Source: Bactrocera neohumeralis (taxonomy: Eukaryota > Arthropoda > Insecta > Diptera > Tephritidae). Taken from it: DNA of 64,000 nt. Shown here in pieces: positions 49,202 through 62,104 of this stretch. Every line of letters starts with the position of its first letter. The stretch's first letter is position 1. Location: the NCBI RefSeq assembly GCF_024586455.1, contig NC_065922.1, positions 22,998,089 through 23,062,088 of the forward strand. Direction: 5' to 3'. The notes below the pieces were generated by a model that was not told where the DNA came from, searched no databases, and worked only from the letters and a program-made list of their open reading frames with translations. The position numbers were made by a program, and so were the translations under genes.

Positions 49202-50023
49202 ATGGATTTGCTGAATTCAATACTCAATTCAATGGAAAAACCTCCCGCAGCCACAGAGCAACAGAAAAAAATGATCAAAAAACAAAAAGAGCTTGCTGAA
49301 CGAATTAAAAACAAACAGAAAGAAGAACTAAATCGATTTCGCAAATATGTAGAGGATCGTATCGGACGATTTGCCAAGGACGATCGCCCTCATATTGAGT
49401 TTCAACCGCTGGATAAAGTGCACCGTGCCATTATTCATGAGGTAGCAGAATTCGGTGGCTTTATAGCAATGAGTTTTGGTCGCGAAGATATCGACCGTCA
49501 TTCAGTTGTTTATAAAAAAGAAAATGCACCATCGGAAGATGAAATAGCAGCTCGGCGCAACGGTGACGGTTGGAATGAAGAAATTGCCAAAGAATATGCT
49601 GAAAAGCGAAAACAGCAACGCGAATTGGAAAGTGAACAAAAAAGACTGGCACGTGCTTCCACCCTACTACCACCTACCACAGAGTGTGACATTAAACCAA
49701 CGACCAACTATAAAGATAAGTACGCTCATCTTATTGGGCAAGATGCAGCCTTAGAGGCTGCACGTAAAACAGAAACTAACCTGAGTTATGGTTTCGTGCC
49801 CAGCAAAAACAAAAAGGATATGCGTTCGATTGAACAAACTTTAGCTGATATTCAGGCAAAGAAGAAACGAAAATTGGAGCAGCAACAACAGAGTGCATTA
49901 CCCAAACTGGAACTTAAACAACAATCTGTTGTCAATGAACAAGAAAGTGCTTTAAGCACGCAACAACCGCAAGACAAACAGGAGCCCAATGTTGTTGGAA
50001 GCAGTGCTGGAGCAGACAAGTGA
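49202..50023 (+). CDS. SPAG7: SPAG7-like R3H-domain protein
   Basis: Single-exon gene, 273 residues. The ATG sits in a good context (CGCCATGGAT). The N-terminus MDLLNSILNSMEKPP leads into a Lys/Glu-rich helix. The R3H-type nucleic-acid-binding domain follows at about 40-110: RFRKYVEDRIGRF, then IEFQPLDKVHRAIIHEVAEF and GFIAMSFGREDIDRH. Next is a charged coiled-coil-like stretch (EEIAKEYAEKRKQQRELESE), TNYKDKYAHLIGQDAALEAA, and LSYGFVPSKNKKDMRSIEQT near the end. The order matches vertebrate sperm-associated antigen 7, a nuclear protein of poorly known function. The C-terminal 50 residues are Gln-rich and fly-like. AATAAA at 50100 is the likely poly(A) signal. Confidence 0.88.
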   Translation: MDLLNSILNSMEKPPAATEQQKKMIKKQKELAERIKNKQKEELNRFRKYVEDRIGRFAKDDRPHIEFQPLDKVHRAIIHEVAEFGGFIAMSFGREDIDRHSVVYKKENAPSEDEIAARRNGDGWNEEIAKEYAEKRKQQRELESEQKRLARASTLLPPTTECDIKPTTNYKDKYAHLIGQDAALEAARKTETNLSYGFVPSKNKKDMRSIEQTLADIQAKKKRKLEQQQQSALPKLELKQQSVVNEQESALSTQQPQDKQEPNVVGSSAGADK

Positions 50024-50104
50024 TAATTCTAGCGAGCCACTATTATCATACTAAAACACGCTTGTAAAACGACTGCTTTGTGTCTTTGCATCAATTTGCA
50101 ATAA

Positions 50105-51118
50105 ATTGCAATATTTTTACTATTTACGAGATCACAACTGAATTGTTAACTATTTGAAATGGTATTGAGTAAAAACACATAAATATATTATAATGAAAAT
50201 ATACTAACGCGTTATAATTATAAATGTTTCTAAGTACATGCATATAAGAAGTTGATTGATATACGTGTTTGTTTATGGCATAAACTTTATGCAATCGTTA
50301 AATACATGTAAGCTGACACACGTTTGTCCCTATATTATGAAAATAGAAGTTTGTGATCCTTAGAGTATTTTTTCAGCTTCTAAAAAATTTAAAGTTTTAG
50401 TGGTTTTTTCATATTCTAAAACTAGAATGCTTGTTTTGTTAAAATTCAACTGCTCACTCATATACATACATATGTATATATTTCATTTACGGAAGCACAC
50501 GCGAAGTAGTAAATATGGTGTACGTCAAAAATGAATAAATAAAATGATTTCCTTCAAATACGAATATTCGAAATTGAAAAGAAATCGCCATACTATTGGT
50601 TACTGTAATCGTTTATTGAAGGCGTATTAACTAATTTGATATCATACGTTAACAACTTATTTGAATATACATAGGTATTTGAGACTAATATATTTTGTAT
50701 TAAGAACATTCATATACTATTGAATATTTATTTAAAATATTTTATGTTAATTTTAGCTTGTTTAGTTTATGCTCAAATTTTGCGGTATAAATATATGGAA
50801 ATAATTCAGAATATACTAATGTATACGAAGATAATGAAAATTTCTATTTTTTTAAATTAATATATGCATGCGAGCAAACATAATTTTCTTTACAAAAGTC
50901 TTATTTTAATTTATATAAATATATTGTTTTTTATTTTATTAAACTCTTTATGAATAAATTGTCATTAACCGGTAGATGCAAGTAGAATATCAGTTGGAGA
51001 GATTTTTTCTTCATAATAAAGCTTTTGTCAACTTACTATATACTTATATGTAAATATATTTGAGAATGTACTTTAATACTTGATTATATTTATAAATGCT
51101 CATTTGCAACTAAATATT
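50105..51118. other. Intergenic between SPAG7-like and XK-related 3' ends
   Basis: Convergent 3' ends. AT-rich with no open frame of interest; it probably contains XK-related 3' UTR on the minus strand. Confidence 0.5.
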
Positions 51119-53629
51119 TCAACCATTGGTATTTTTGTTTCTTTTTGTATTTACATTTGGATGATAATTTACGTAGTAAATGAGCATACAACAAATGCCG
51201 ACGTAATAAAAGACAATGGCCAAAACACAAATTGTGTAGAAAAGACTAATAGATTCTAAAAGATTATTTGGTGGATAATATATGAATAAGCCCACACATA
51301 TGATATTTTCTATCGAACAAATTAGATAGTACAACGCATATTTGTATCTCGTTGGTGCCTCCTTGACTGGAATGTAAATGAATATGTAAATGAAACCTAA
51401 TGCGATGCAAAAGAGAAAATTATTAATAGAAATAATGCTGGTGAATTCCGGACGTTCCACTATGTATGTGACGAATCCCAATATGACGGCGTGCAGAACG
51501 CAAGCAACTATTGTCCAGACGGGAAAAAGCACAGCCACAAAAGCCATACAAAAGATGCGCGATACTAAAAAAGTCAAAATAAAGTATTTTTCCTTTTATC
51601 ATTTTTTTATTTAATTTATGTTTAATTTTACTTACGTGAAATACAAAAGTGCCAACAGAGATGTGGCGCCATATTCCAATAGCTTAACTTGTTTTTATTT
51701 GGTTGCGCGGCACGTATGCATCGATTATAACTGAATAACGTCCATGGTACGCTCGAAAGATAAAGCAGCACACTAAGTATTTGTGTAGCTGTTAAAATAA
51801 AGTATAAAAAAGTTCTATATTTGTTATTGAACAAAAAAGTACGAAACAATGGCGAGTTTCTCAGATTCCGATATCAATTTAAATGATGTTTTGTAGGCAA
51901 TGGTAAAAATATAAGATTTGCAATATCGTAATACTGACTTCAGTCTACTAGAATATACATTTATTATAAATTAAAAAACTGTAAATTGTTCTACTATTTT
52001 CAGTCGTACTAGTCTCTCTGTTTTTGAGAGATCGATCTAAAATTTGGCACATGTCCTTTTCTCCACGAACCATCATTGGATCACTATAGCATTTAGCTGC
52101 CATAAAAACTGAACGATCAAAATCATATTCTTGTATGAAAAACTTTATTATTTAGCAAGATGAATTCCGGAAATTTGGAATTGCAACGGTGCAATCTCCG
52201 AAAAATTGTTCAGATCGGACCACTAAAGCACATACATATGTATGTAGTTGCCATACAACCAGAGCGATCCAAATACTTCTTCTTGTACGGAAAACTTTTT
52301 TATTTGACGAGATATTTTCACGAACTTTGATATGGATTATTGTCTAAATAAATAATAATCTAAACAAAGTTTTTTTATGGAAACTTCTTTTTATGAGGGG
52401 TATCTTCCATGCTATCGAAGTTAACATGTGTTCTTGTTTCCAATAAAACCTATTAATCACACTTTCGGTTCCATATCATTGTTTGCAAAAAAGACATATT
52501 TTATTTACTGAAAAAAAACTGTTCCAAAAGCGTATTTACAAAGCTCAATATAAATAAATTTACTGTTACCAGCTAATTTGAGTTTAAGCATTATAAAACT
52601 TAATTTTTTTGTGGTTTTAATTATTTAAGTAATTAGACGTACCTGTGATTTGATTTTCTTGCATTAGTATTATTGATATTTGCAATATTTTTTGTGGAGC
52701 CGTTTCCATGAAACACTCAAACAAACGAATCAAAGCAATGTCGCTTTCTTCTTTCGTAGTGCGATTGTAATAACTGTAAATAATGATACTCATATGTAGG
52801 TATAATGAAATAATTAGTAATAGCATTGCTGTGTTGCCTACTCTGATTGCTCATCTCGATCTCCTTGCAGTTCCGCACGTTTACATTTTAAGGAATAAAT
52901 AAGCGTATTCCAGTATCTAAAAAAACATTGGTAAATGGCAATATAATATTTTTATATATTCTTTAACCTAAGAAAAAGTGAAGCCACTATAACCAGTAAT
53001 GCCGTTTTCGTTGCCTTCTTGAATCCGCCGTCAAATTTTTTATCTTGATAACACCTAAAAATATTTTAAAATTCATAGCTAATTAGAATTTCAAATAATA
53101 TTTGTAATACCGGTGTTAAAAGTTATTTAAGGGGGAAGTATTGATGAAGAATGTTATGACTAATTTCAATTTTCGATCGCAGCGAAATTGGCGAAGTTAC
53201 AAGTTTTTTTATACCTTCCTTATGAACATTGTACATCAGATTTCAAAACTTTAAAGTAATAGTAATAGCTTGCAATTATTTAACGTACATTGTAGCATAT
53301 ATTAGCGCAGTGACACACATTGGCACCACCATGCATACCACTGTCCAAATGCAATAACTTTGTTCTCCTTGCTGATAATAGTCCACAGCCAATTTGATAT
53401 TAAGTAACACAGCAATTGCGCGTATTAATATGGAAATAACTGTCATGCCTATCTCTAAGTACGAAATTGTTTCATTCATCCGCTTGCTTGCTTCAGTATC
53501 AACCTCATCCCCGAAGGTACCATCTGCCTCCGTTTCCATGCATTGTGGCAAAGTGCTTTTTAGTATGCACCGACTGTGAGTGTACTTCATCCATTCCAAA
53601 AGGGTAGAAATGTTATTCGTTGACGCCAT
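51119..53629 (-). CDS. XK-related membrane protein
   Basis: Multi-pass membrane protein of the XK family (human XK/XKR, which act with lipid-transfer partners and in phospholipid scrambling; the exact role here is unknown). Six exons, GT/AG: 53289-53629, 52968-53054, 52842-52916, 52643-52773, 51636-51788, 51119-51564; one frame, 410 residues (human XK has 444). The ATG at 53629 (MASTNN) has a good context. The frame is also open upstream to about 53746 with no ATG, so a further 5' exon is possible. Hydrophobic helices are at IGMTVISILIRAIAVLLNIK, YCIWTVVCMVVPMCVTALIY, ALLVIVASLF, SVLLYLSSVPWTLF, AFVAVLFPVWTIVACVL, NFLFCIALGFIYIFIYIPV and a C-terminal helix. Family motifs are RYWNTLIYSLKCKRAE and FECFMETAPQKILQISIILM. 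It has no signal peptide. Confidence 0.85.
52008..52440 (+). repeat. Interspersed repeat family, copy C
   Basis: Lies in the 51789-52642 intron of the XK-related gene, opposite in strand to it. Blocks TTGGATCACTATAGCATTTA / GCTGCCATAAAAACTGAACG and CAGATCGGACCACTAAAGCA repeat about 130 bp apart. The right end GAAGTTAACATGTGTTCTTG TTTC matches the ends of copies B and E. Confidence 0.7.
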
Positions 53630-54150
53630 TACTACTAATATATTGAAAATTAAACATTCCAAGCCTATTGCAGTTCGCAGGTAATCAAATTCATTTGTTA
53701 AACGCCTGCGCAGACTGATAGCTATGAATTTTTTTCGTTATACGATGTCCTTGTATTTATCGTAATAGTTAATCCCCACAACTTGGGTATGAAAATGTTA
53801 AACTGAAATTTCTTATATGTTCTCGGTAAATAATACCATAAAAAACAATATCACGAGCAACATTTTGCCACAACAAAACAAGCAAAACAAAAAATATTGT
53901 GCGAAAAACAAAAACAAATATCAAACAGGCTAATGAACAGCTGATGATGCGAAGTAGATCGATAAAAGTCGATCGATTACAAAAGCGTTGCCAAATCAGA
54001 GGAAATATCGAAAGGAGGAAAGATCCAACATCCCCTCTTTCCATTTCCTGTCCAGACTGAGCGAAAAATGAAATAAATGAACAAATTGCAAGGTGACCAA
54101 AATTTGAGCGATAATCAATGAAGTTATATACAGAGTTTGCAAACAATGAA
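53630..54150 (-). promoter_or_regulatory. XK-related 5' region
   Basis: ATCAGCTGTTC on the minus strand (53935-53945) fits the fly E-box core-promoter motif, about 310 nt before the start codon. The minus-strand open frame at 53769-54146 is hydrophobic but shows no family match and is more likely 5' UTR or chance. Confidence 0.45.
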
Positions 54151-57100
54151 TTAAAAAAATTACCGAATTCTCATTTAAAGTTCAAATACCAGTTAATTTT
54201 AAATTTTTACTATTAAATTAAAAACTAAAAATTTAAATTTCTTGGATTTGGGACTCAACTTTCGATTTTCAATTTTTTTAATTAAAAAATTCGCAACCCT
54301 ATTTATGTAAGTACATAGTTTTAGGTATTATAAAAAATTTCCAAGAAATGATAATCAAGTTTATTTTAAAGTTTGGCATTTCTGAAAAAATCTAGTTACT
54401 TACATTTTTTAAATAAATTCAATTTAAAATACATTTTTCTTGTTGTTTTTTATTATTTTTATTTTATCATTTGTATTATTATCGTTTAATATTATTGTTG
54501 TAATTTATAATTATTACGCATTTACTCTCATTATTTCACATTACAGTGTAAGAATTAAACTAATTGTTTACACATATGCCTAAATTGTGTATGCATGTGT
54601 ATAAGTGTGGGTGTATACGTATGTATTATGTATTAGCTTACAAAGGACAATAATCATTGCTGCCGTTATTAACATTCGACGACGCTTGTCATGCCTTAAG
54701 CGCTCTGTATGTTTCTTTTTTGTATTAATTTTTTTATTACTTCATTTTTATAAGTAGTTTAAACTTAGTTTCACTATTAACTTGTAATTTCTTTTCACTT
54801 CATAAAATTTTACGTTATTTGTTTGAGTTTGTTTGCTGTTCTTTTATATAAATTACTTCTCAAAGTAAATACTAGAGTGGATTTATGAGTGTTAAAGCGT
54901 GTCTTTACGCGATTACTTATTTTTTTTTGTTCTTTTCTATTATAATTTGCATGGGCAAGGTTCATTATGTATGTATATGCATGTATGTATATAAATGAAT
55001 TATTTTGTATGTGGGGGAGGAAATTGTGATTCACTTTTTTCTTTCTTACAATTTTACTCATTACTATGTATTTAATTTATTATTATTTAATCGGTACTTA
55101 ACTTAAGCAATTAATTAATAATTTCCTTTTGTATATTTGTAAATTTTTTTTCCATACATATTGTATGTTTAATTTTGAAGTAAAATAAATGTTATTCGCT
55201 AATAAATGAAAACTAAAGCAAAAATAATTACATTCGTAACACAATAACTAATTTGTATATTTTATATGTAACTCAACTTACTACGAAGTTACATACATAC
55301 TACATACATATGTACATGAGCATGTACTTGCTATAAATGTATGTTCTAATTTATTATAGATACTGGTAAATTACATATTATTAAAAATCAACGCACAACA
55401 TAATTTATTTTTTATTTTAATTTTAATTTTCATTTTAGTTTTATTTTTTTTCTTTTTGTAGCTTGAAACTTATTTTTACACACTCTTGCATATTTTGTAA
55501 TTTAAAAACTCTGACCCGCATTAATTATACTTGCACAGGCTTTTAACTTATAAATAGTAATAAAAAGAAACTAAAATAATCAATATGTATGCCTATAAAT
55601 TATAAGTTCAAATTTTATATTCTTTGTTTTTTTACTCTAACACAAACGCACGCATACTGTTTTGTTTTTAATTAACAACTATAATTTTATTTAACGTTGA
55701 ACTTATTGTTATAAGAGCATTTCATATACTTTTATGTTTCAATAAAAAAACACCGCTCTTGGGTCTGGAAGAAAAAGCTACAAATACATGGGTTTCTTTT
55801 CATTTTTATTTATTTATTTTTTTTTTTCTACGCTAAAAAATTAGATTTTTTCATTATGTGTACACTGTGGTTGTTACTGCCTTTCATTTTTTATTGTTTC
55901 TTACTTTTCATTTTATTAAATTTAAATATTTGTTGGTTGGTGTTATTCACTTAAGTATGCATGTTTGTAAATATAGGCATTAGTGTCGGCTAAACTGCCA
56001 CAAACGACGCTCATTCGGCTTTACTACCTATCATGCCCCTCCCCGATATTTCAGTCTGTCTTTGCAACGCGCTATTGTAAGTATTCACTTTATATCTGGT
56101 GCAAGTCGCATTTTGGGAATTTGTTAAAATTTCGCTTTAGACTTTGATTATATGCATGTGTGTATGTGTATATTGCTTTCTATTGTAGTGAAAGTTTGGT
56201 GTTCATTATTTGCCAAGGATTTCGAGAGAGAGCAAAACTAATTTAGAGGCATAAAAAATATACATATGAGTGTATATAAGAATGTACATATGTACGTCTT
56301 AGGCAATATGCATATGTTTACGATGAATTAATAAAAACTTGTGATTAATAAAAATAAAATCTCATCTTAGTAATCTTCGAAAGTAAAATTGAGTTAAATG
56401 CATAAAGCAGCCATGCACAGACTTCTCCTCTGCTGCGAAATTCAACTGTTTACTTAATCCTTCTTGATAAAGAAAACGCGTTTTAACTATAAATATAATA
56501 TAATGTACGACAAAAAATTGTAAAACATAAAAAAACTGACAACTTCATATGTCAATAACTGCAATCGAATAAGCGTATGTATACGTACATATGTACATGA
56601 ATAATCCCAAAACTTTGAGGTCGCATTATTCCTAATCGGTCTGCATATGTATGTACATAAAATCATTGCTTGTTTTTGTGATTACTTTCAATTAAAGTTC
56701 TTTTTGTTTTTATTACTAATATTACCTAACATTATGTAGTAAATTTACGTGAGTGTATATGTACGTATGTCCTCTACTGCAATTCTTTGACATTTGATTT
56801 TTTATAACCGTTAAATTTAATAGGAATCTGTCGAGCCTGAAGTAGTTTGCATTTCATATTCATTTTTTTACATAATTTTTAATTTTATCCGTTATTTTTT
56901 TATGTTTTATGTGGTTTGAATGAAAAATGCATACATACGACGTATAATGCATTGTATAATTATATACATACATATATACAAGAGGTTCGGTATACTAGTA
57001 ATATGCACATACCGAGTAGTACACGAACTAACTGAAGATGAACGCGGTGGCAGGCATTAATACGAAAATCACAAAAAATTAAAGAACTATACTAATTTTG

Positions 57101-59922
57101 ACTTTTGTAAAAATTTTAAATGTGTACCATTAAAAAAAAACCAATAGTGCTAATTACAACAAAAGATTATAAAGAAATCGAAAGCAATAAATGAGTTATA
57201 CAACATTGTTAGGGTAAAAGCTACCATTATTAAAATGTGCAACTGTGTGGCAATTTAAAGCAGTAAAAACTGTCAATTTTATTATGATAAATGAATGGTC
57301 AATTATTTTTTTTTAATTTGGCGTTTTAAATTTATTTCTTGTCGTCATGACCAATAAACAAATACCTCCTCCTGCAAATAACCATAAGAAATATACTTCT
57401 GAAAAATAGTTAGCTAAACAAAATAAAATTTGTATTTAAAGATATGAGAATAAGGAAAGAATTTAACTTTGCATTTTATATAATATTGTTGACGACGACA
57501 AAAAAAATTGGTTGCCATAAATAATCGAAATGTATAGTATTTTGCACAAAAAATTACATCACTGCACATTTTAAACAAATAAATGCTTGAACACACCCAA
57601 AATGTTGGCTTCATCTCTATTGCTTTCAAAAAGTTATAATATAACTACAAAGTTAAATCTTTATGATTATATATTAACTGAATTTCAAACATGATGATTG
57701 CAAGCAAAGAGGATGTTCGACTCTCAATCACTGCGGCAAGGTGTCATATTCGACCAAAAAATGTTGCACTATCTGCAGAAAAACAACAGTGTCGCAATAT
57801 TCGTGCTGTTATTTGCTTGCCCGAACATCCCCAACTCTATATGTATATCGTTTTTACATGTGCAACAAACATAAATTTTAGACATTAGTCCTAAAATAAA
57901 TTTTTATCGTTTTTTATGTCATACAATTAAATGCAAATAAAAGGTGTTTTCCGTTTTCGCAAAACATTAATCAATAAGTTTACCACCCGTTCTCTGCAAA
58001 TTAAAACTTGTATCTTTCGTTCATATACATATGTTTTTCGACTATTCCCTTAAGTTTCAATATTAATTTTAGATAATCTATTTACACTATCTTGATACCT
58101 GCAGATGTCCCTTTTTATTTTTTTGAAGTGTTTTTCCATGAACTTACCGGAAAGAGAAAAGGTATTTTGAACTCAAATTATTTGAAAGTGTATTTGTTTA
58201 ATTTAAAAATATTCTGAGTGAAGCTTTAGTAATCATACCGCGAATAAAACGCACTTGTAGTGATTAAATTTAATAAGTTTTCAAATATTAAATTTTCGTT
58301 TGCACAAAAATGGTCATATACTATTACGGAAAATATGAAATAAACACTATTGTCTTCATGTTTTCAAAAATGTTACGAAAAATCAAATTTTGAAAGAATT
58401 CGTCAAATTTTTTAAACCCCAAGCGATTGCCAAAAGTGATTTGTGAAAAAAATTGCATAGTTTTTTTGGGTTTTCACCATACGTATATTCTAAATCTTAT
58501 CGTACATTATATAAATTTATTATATTGTTTCTTATTGTATTTTTTTGCTGCTGTATGAGTGTAGTATACAACTATATAACTGTTGCTTATTCATATATGC
58601 ATGTATTGTGGCTAGCAGTTATACATAGTATGTAATATATGTAATAATCGCCTCAAAATATATTCACATTCGAGATACTCGTACATAGTTTTCATACAGA
58701 AATTCAACCGCACTTATGTATTTATAAAAATATTTCAAAATATTTTTTATTTTCAGTTGTCCTTAAGTTTTTTCTAAACATTTCTTTAAATGTTTATGTT
58801 GTATGATTTTGAAATGGTAAATAAAAAATATGTATTTTGTTTATACACGCTAAACGAACGAAAAATTGGTATTTCTATTTTTTGTTTTTATTTTAATTTT
58901 GTAATTTCGTTTTATATCAACATTAAATGCTAGTTTTGAAAAATAATAATAATAACTGCCAATAATAATCGGTACGATGATAAAATAATAAATTCTAATG
59001 CGTTGGCATTTTAAGTCAAGCCCATACGCCACTTTAATATTGAGTTTTTCATTATATTTTCTCTTTATTTTTCTTCTTATTTGCCCCTAAACTATGAGTG
59101 TCTCTCTTTAATCCTAACATTTATTGCTAATGTTACAATAAATCAAATTAATCGAAACAATATTTTTAATTATAAAATAATCGTATCTGAGTTGTTTGCC
59201 ATTATTATTCAAAGATGCCGCTATTTCTACTCTTTAAACGATGTCAACTAGCTATTATTGGTGAGTCATGTTTTGTGTTGTTTTTGTTTTTTTTTTTGTA
59301 ATATTTGCTGTTGTGTTGATTGCTTGTGTGCTTTCCAACACTCAAAATGAGTAGTAATTTTTGTTTTGGGGAGTAGTTTATTTGGAGTCTTCACTTTTTA
59401 AAAAACTTTATGCAGTTGGTTGATGGTTTAATGGAATTTTAATAACAAATGAATGCATGATGTACGTACTTGTCTCGGTTGTATGTGCCGCCATGATTTT
59501 TAAAAGCAGTGTTGATTTAAAGTATTGTTACTTTTTTAGTACAGCATATTGTGTCTTGGATTCCCTTGATAGTGCTTGCTGGAGCTACAACTACTTTTAG
59601 CTTTGATTTTGCATTTGCGGCATACATACGTTTTGTATTTTACATAGTTGTATGTACTTTCTCCCTGTTAAATTTCATAACTTTGTTTTTAATTCTCGTC
59701 TGTTTTATTGTTTTAATATTTGTTACTTTTTGCTTGATTTTTATGTCTCATTCAATATTTCTGGTTTTATTCACTTAAATATTACGTTATATAAGTTCCA
59801 TTTTCATTTTTGAGTGGAAAATTGTTAATTCTTTCTTTTTTTGTTTATTTTTCTTTTGTTTTTTTTTTATCTTATATGCTCCTCCTTCTACTTTTTCTTG
59901 TTTACTTTGTATTTGCTTAAAT
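54151..59922. other. AT-rich region, possibly partly Dsp1 3' UTR
   Basis: 5.8 kb with no supported coding region, many poly-T/poly-A runs and TACATATGTACATG microsatellites. The right part directly follows the Dsp1 stop on the minus strand and may be a long 3' UTR. 54160-54300 resembles the AT-rich repeat at 26940-27600. Confidence 0.5.
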
Positions 59923-60642
59923 CTATTGATTTTCATCATCATCACCGTCGCCATCATCGTCTCCATGCTCCTCATGCTGCTGCGAACTTGCAGCAAGTAA
60001 CGCGGCTTTCTGCGCTGCAGCCTGCTGTGCTTGCATTGAAGGCGCGGACATCGGTATTTTCCCGCTAGTTTTGTACTCGGTCATTTCCTGCAATTTATTA
60101 ATATTATTATTAATACAAGTAATTATATTGAATCATCCATTACATAAACGCTTTACACCATAAAAGCAAATTAAATGATGAGCAAATGGTTACACTTACC
60201 CGCTCGTAGCGCGCCTTGTCCTTCTCAGCCATTAACTCGTACTTTTGTTTAACCTCTGGTTCCACATCGGACCATTTACGGCCGAGCTCCTTGGCTATAT
60301 CGCCAACACCGTACTCTGGATTCGCAGCTTTAACTTTGTTACGTTCATCATTGCAAAACCAGAAGAATGCAGATCTAAAATATTCAAAGAAATATCATTT
60401 AATTAGATTTTATATTCCACGATGAAAGTTTAGTAAATTGTAAAAGTTTAATGAATGCATTGTTAGCTACGAACTCACAATGATCTTTTCGGCGCGTTCG
60501 GGTCCTTAATCATTTTCCTCTTCTTGCCACGTCCTACCACGGTTCCTTTGGGCGGTACATAATTTTGCATCTCCATCTCATATCGCGCCTTATCTTTTTC
60601 GGCCATCTCATGGAAGCGCTTCTTCTCCTTATCCACCATTGT
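59923..60642 (-). CDS. Dsp1: Dorsal switch protein 1 (HMG-box), 3' exons
   Basis: C-terminal half of an HMGB-type architectural DNA-binding protein that in Drosophila works with Dorsal and Polycomb-group factors. Three exons on the minus strand, GT/AG: 60479-60642, 60200-60374, 59923-60087; in frame, 167 codons. The first holds the end of HMG box A (TMVDKEKKRFHEMAEKDKAR), the inter-box linker (NYVPPKGTVVGRGKKRK) and the start of box B (DPNAPKRS). The second is HMG box B (SAFFWFCNDERNKVK, YGVGDIAKELGRKWSDVEPE, MAEKDKARYER). The third gives EMTEYKTSGKIPMSAPSMQA, an Ala/Gln stretch and the acidic tail HGDDDGDGDDDENQ. The exon starts with phase 0, so more exons must lie upstream; no box A start exon is visible up to 64000, so the gene continues beyond the window. 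Confidence 0.95.
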
Positions 60643-60954
60643 CTGAAAAATTAAATGCGCAAAATAATTAGTATAAAATAGGAAAACGATGGAATAATTA
60701 GAAGTATAAAATATCTACATGAGAGCGCACCACCAAAGTTATTCCTTTAGTAAATTAAATCAAAATATTTTAAAACTGTAGGCGAATGACACGAGCGATA
60801 CATATGTATCTCTTAGTATGCCCCAAGAACAATTTAATTGATATACTGTTACAACAACAAACAAGTTGATAAACTGTTCCACAATAGCAACATTTAAAAA
60901 AAATAATATTTTTCAAATATCAAATTTTTAATTTTTCAGTTTATCAATGAAAAC

Positions 60955-61220
60955 TCCAACTAGTGTCTCATCACTTTTGATTTGTAGATCTGAAATTTTT
61001 AACATTTTCTCTCCAAGAAGTTGATCATTTGTCGTAATCGCCTATATTGAACCAATATAGCATATACATATGTACATAGCTGTCATACAAACTGAATGAT
61101 CAGAATCATGTCCTTGTATGGAAAACTATAATATTTCACGAGATTTGACATGGTTTATTGCTTAAGGCAAAATTACAATATTCAAAAAAATTGTTGAGAT
61201 CGGATCACTTATCATGTAAG
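60955..61220 (+). repeat. Interspersed repeat family, copy D
   Basis: TCTCCAAGAAGTTGATCATT, then CAATATAGCATATACATATG, CATACAAACTGAATGATCAG and TTGTTGAGATCGGATCACTT: the same blocks and order as in copies B and C. It lies in the Dsp1 intron or upstream region. Confidence 0.65.
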
Positions 61221-61564
61221 TATTATTGTTGTTGTAACTGTTATCTACTCCCACATGAGTCAACATTTAAATGAAATTATCTTCAAAAAGGTGGTAAATA
61301 AAGGTCTTTTAGGTTGGATTGGCATCGAATTGTCATTATAAAAAAAATTGAGTATTATTGTTGTTGTAGGTTGGTTGGCATCAAGTCAAACGTGCTAATT
61401 CGATGGGGTCGGACCGTAGGGAGAGGGGTGTTAGATGAATGGGGTTTGTTAGAGACATGTGGGGGCTCCATGACACCAAGTACGCCATTCACTTAGAGGG
61501 AGTCGGTGGAGCTGTTAATACCTCCACTTTGAATGGCGGTCTCTCTCGACGTACAAAAACCAAA

Positions 61565-62010
61565 CTCGTATAAGTCACTCATTATTCCCGTCCTGCAGAG
61601 GTTTGGACGATAACAACTGATGAGTCGACGTTGCGAGTTTTCGAGAGAAAGGTTCTGCGAAAGATTTATGGTCCTTTGCGCGTTGGACACGGTGAATATC
61701 GCATTCGATGGAACGATGAGCTGTATGAGATATACATACGACGACATTGACATAGTTCAGCGATTTAAAAGACAGCGGCTCCTCTGGCTAGGTCATGTTG
61801 TCCGAATGGACGAAAACACTCCAACTATTGAAAGTATTCGACGCTGTACCCGCCGGGGGAAGCAGAGGAAGAGGAAGACCTCCAAACCGTTGGAAAACCA
61901 GGTGGAGAAGGACCTGGCTTCGCTTGGAATATTCAATTGGTGCCACGTAGCGAAAAGAAGAAGCGAATGGCGCGCTGTTGTTAACTCGGCTATAAAGAAG
62001 AAGAAGTAAA
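61565..62010 (+). pseudogene. LINE RT C-terminal fragment
   Basis: Plus strand, two frames: SLIIPVL, TDESTLRVFERKVLRKIYGP-like sequence, then YDDIDIVQRFKRQRLLWLGH VVRMDENTP (61735-61825), a frame change, and NQVEKDLASLGIFNWCHVAK RRSEWRAVVNSAI (61895-61993). It ends with AAGAAGAAGAAG. Orientation is opposite to Dsp1. Confidence 0.85.
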
Positions 62011-62104
62011 AGGCGGTCAATGTGTGCCTGAAGTAAGTTGCGACCGAAGTCTGGTCGGCGTAGTGTTCGATGACGTCAACGTAGTCAAGGAAACACAATC
62101 TGAT

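Noticed and set aside
53769..54146. 125-codon minus-strand open frame upstream of the XK-related gene
   Set aside because: It is hydrophobic but has no family match, overlaps the likely promoter and 5' UTR, and does not join the XK exon in frame. Kept only as part of the 5' region.
61315..61496. 60-codon open frame ending in LLETCGGSMTPSTPFT
   Set aside because: No family match; it lies between two repeat copies and is probably repeat-derived.
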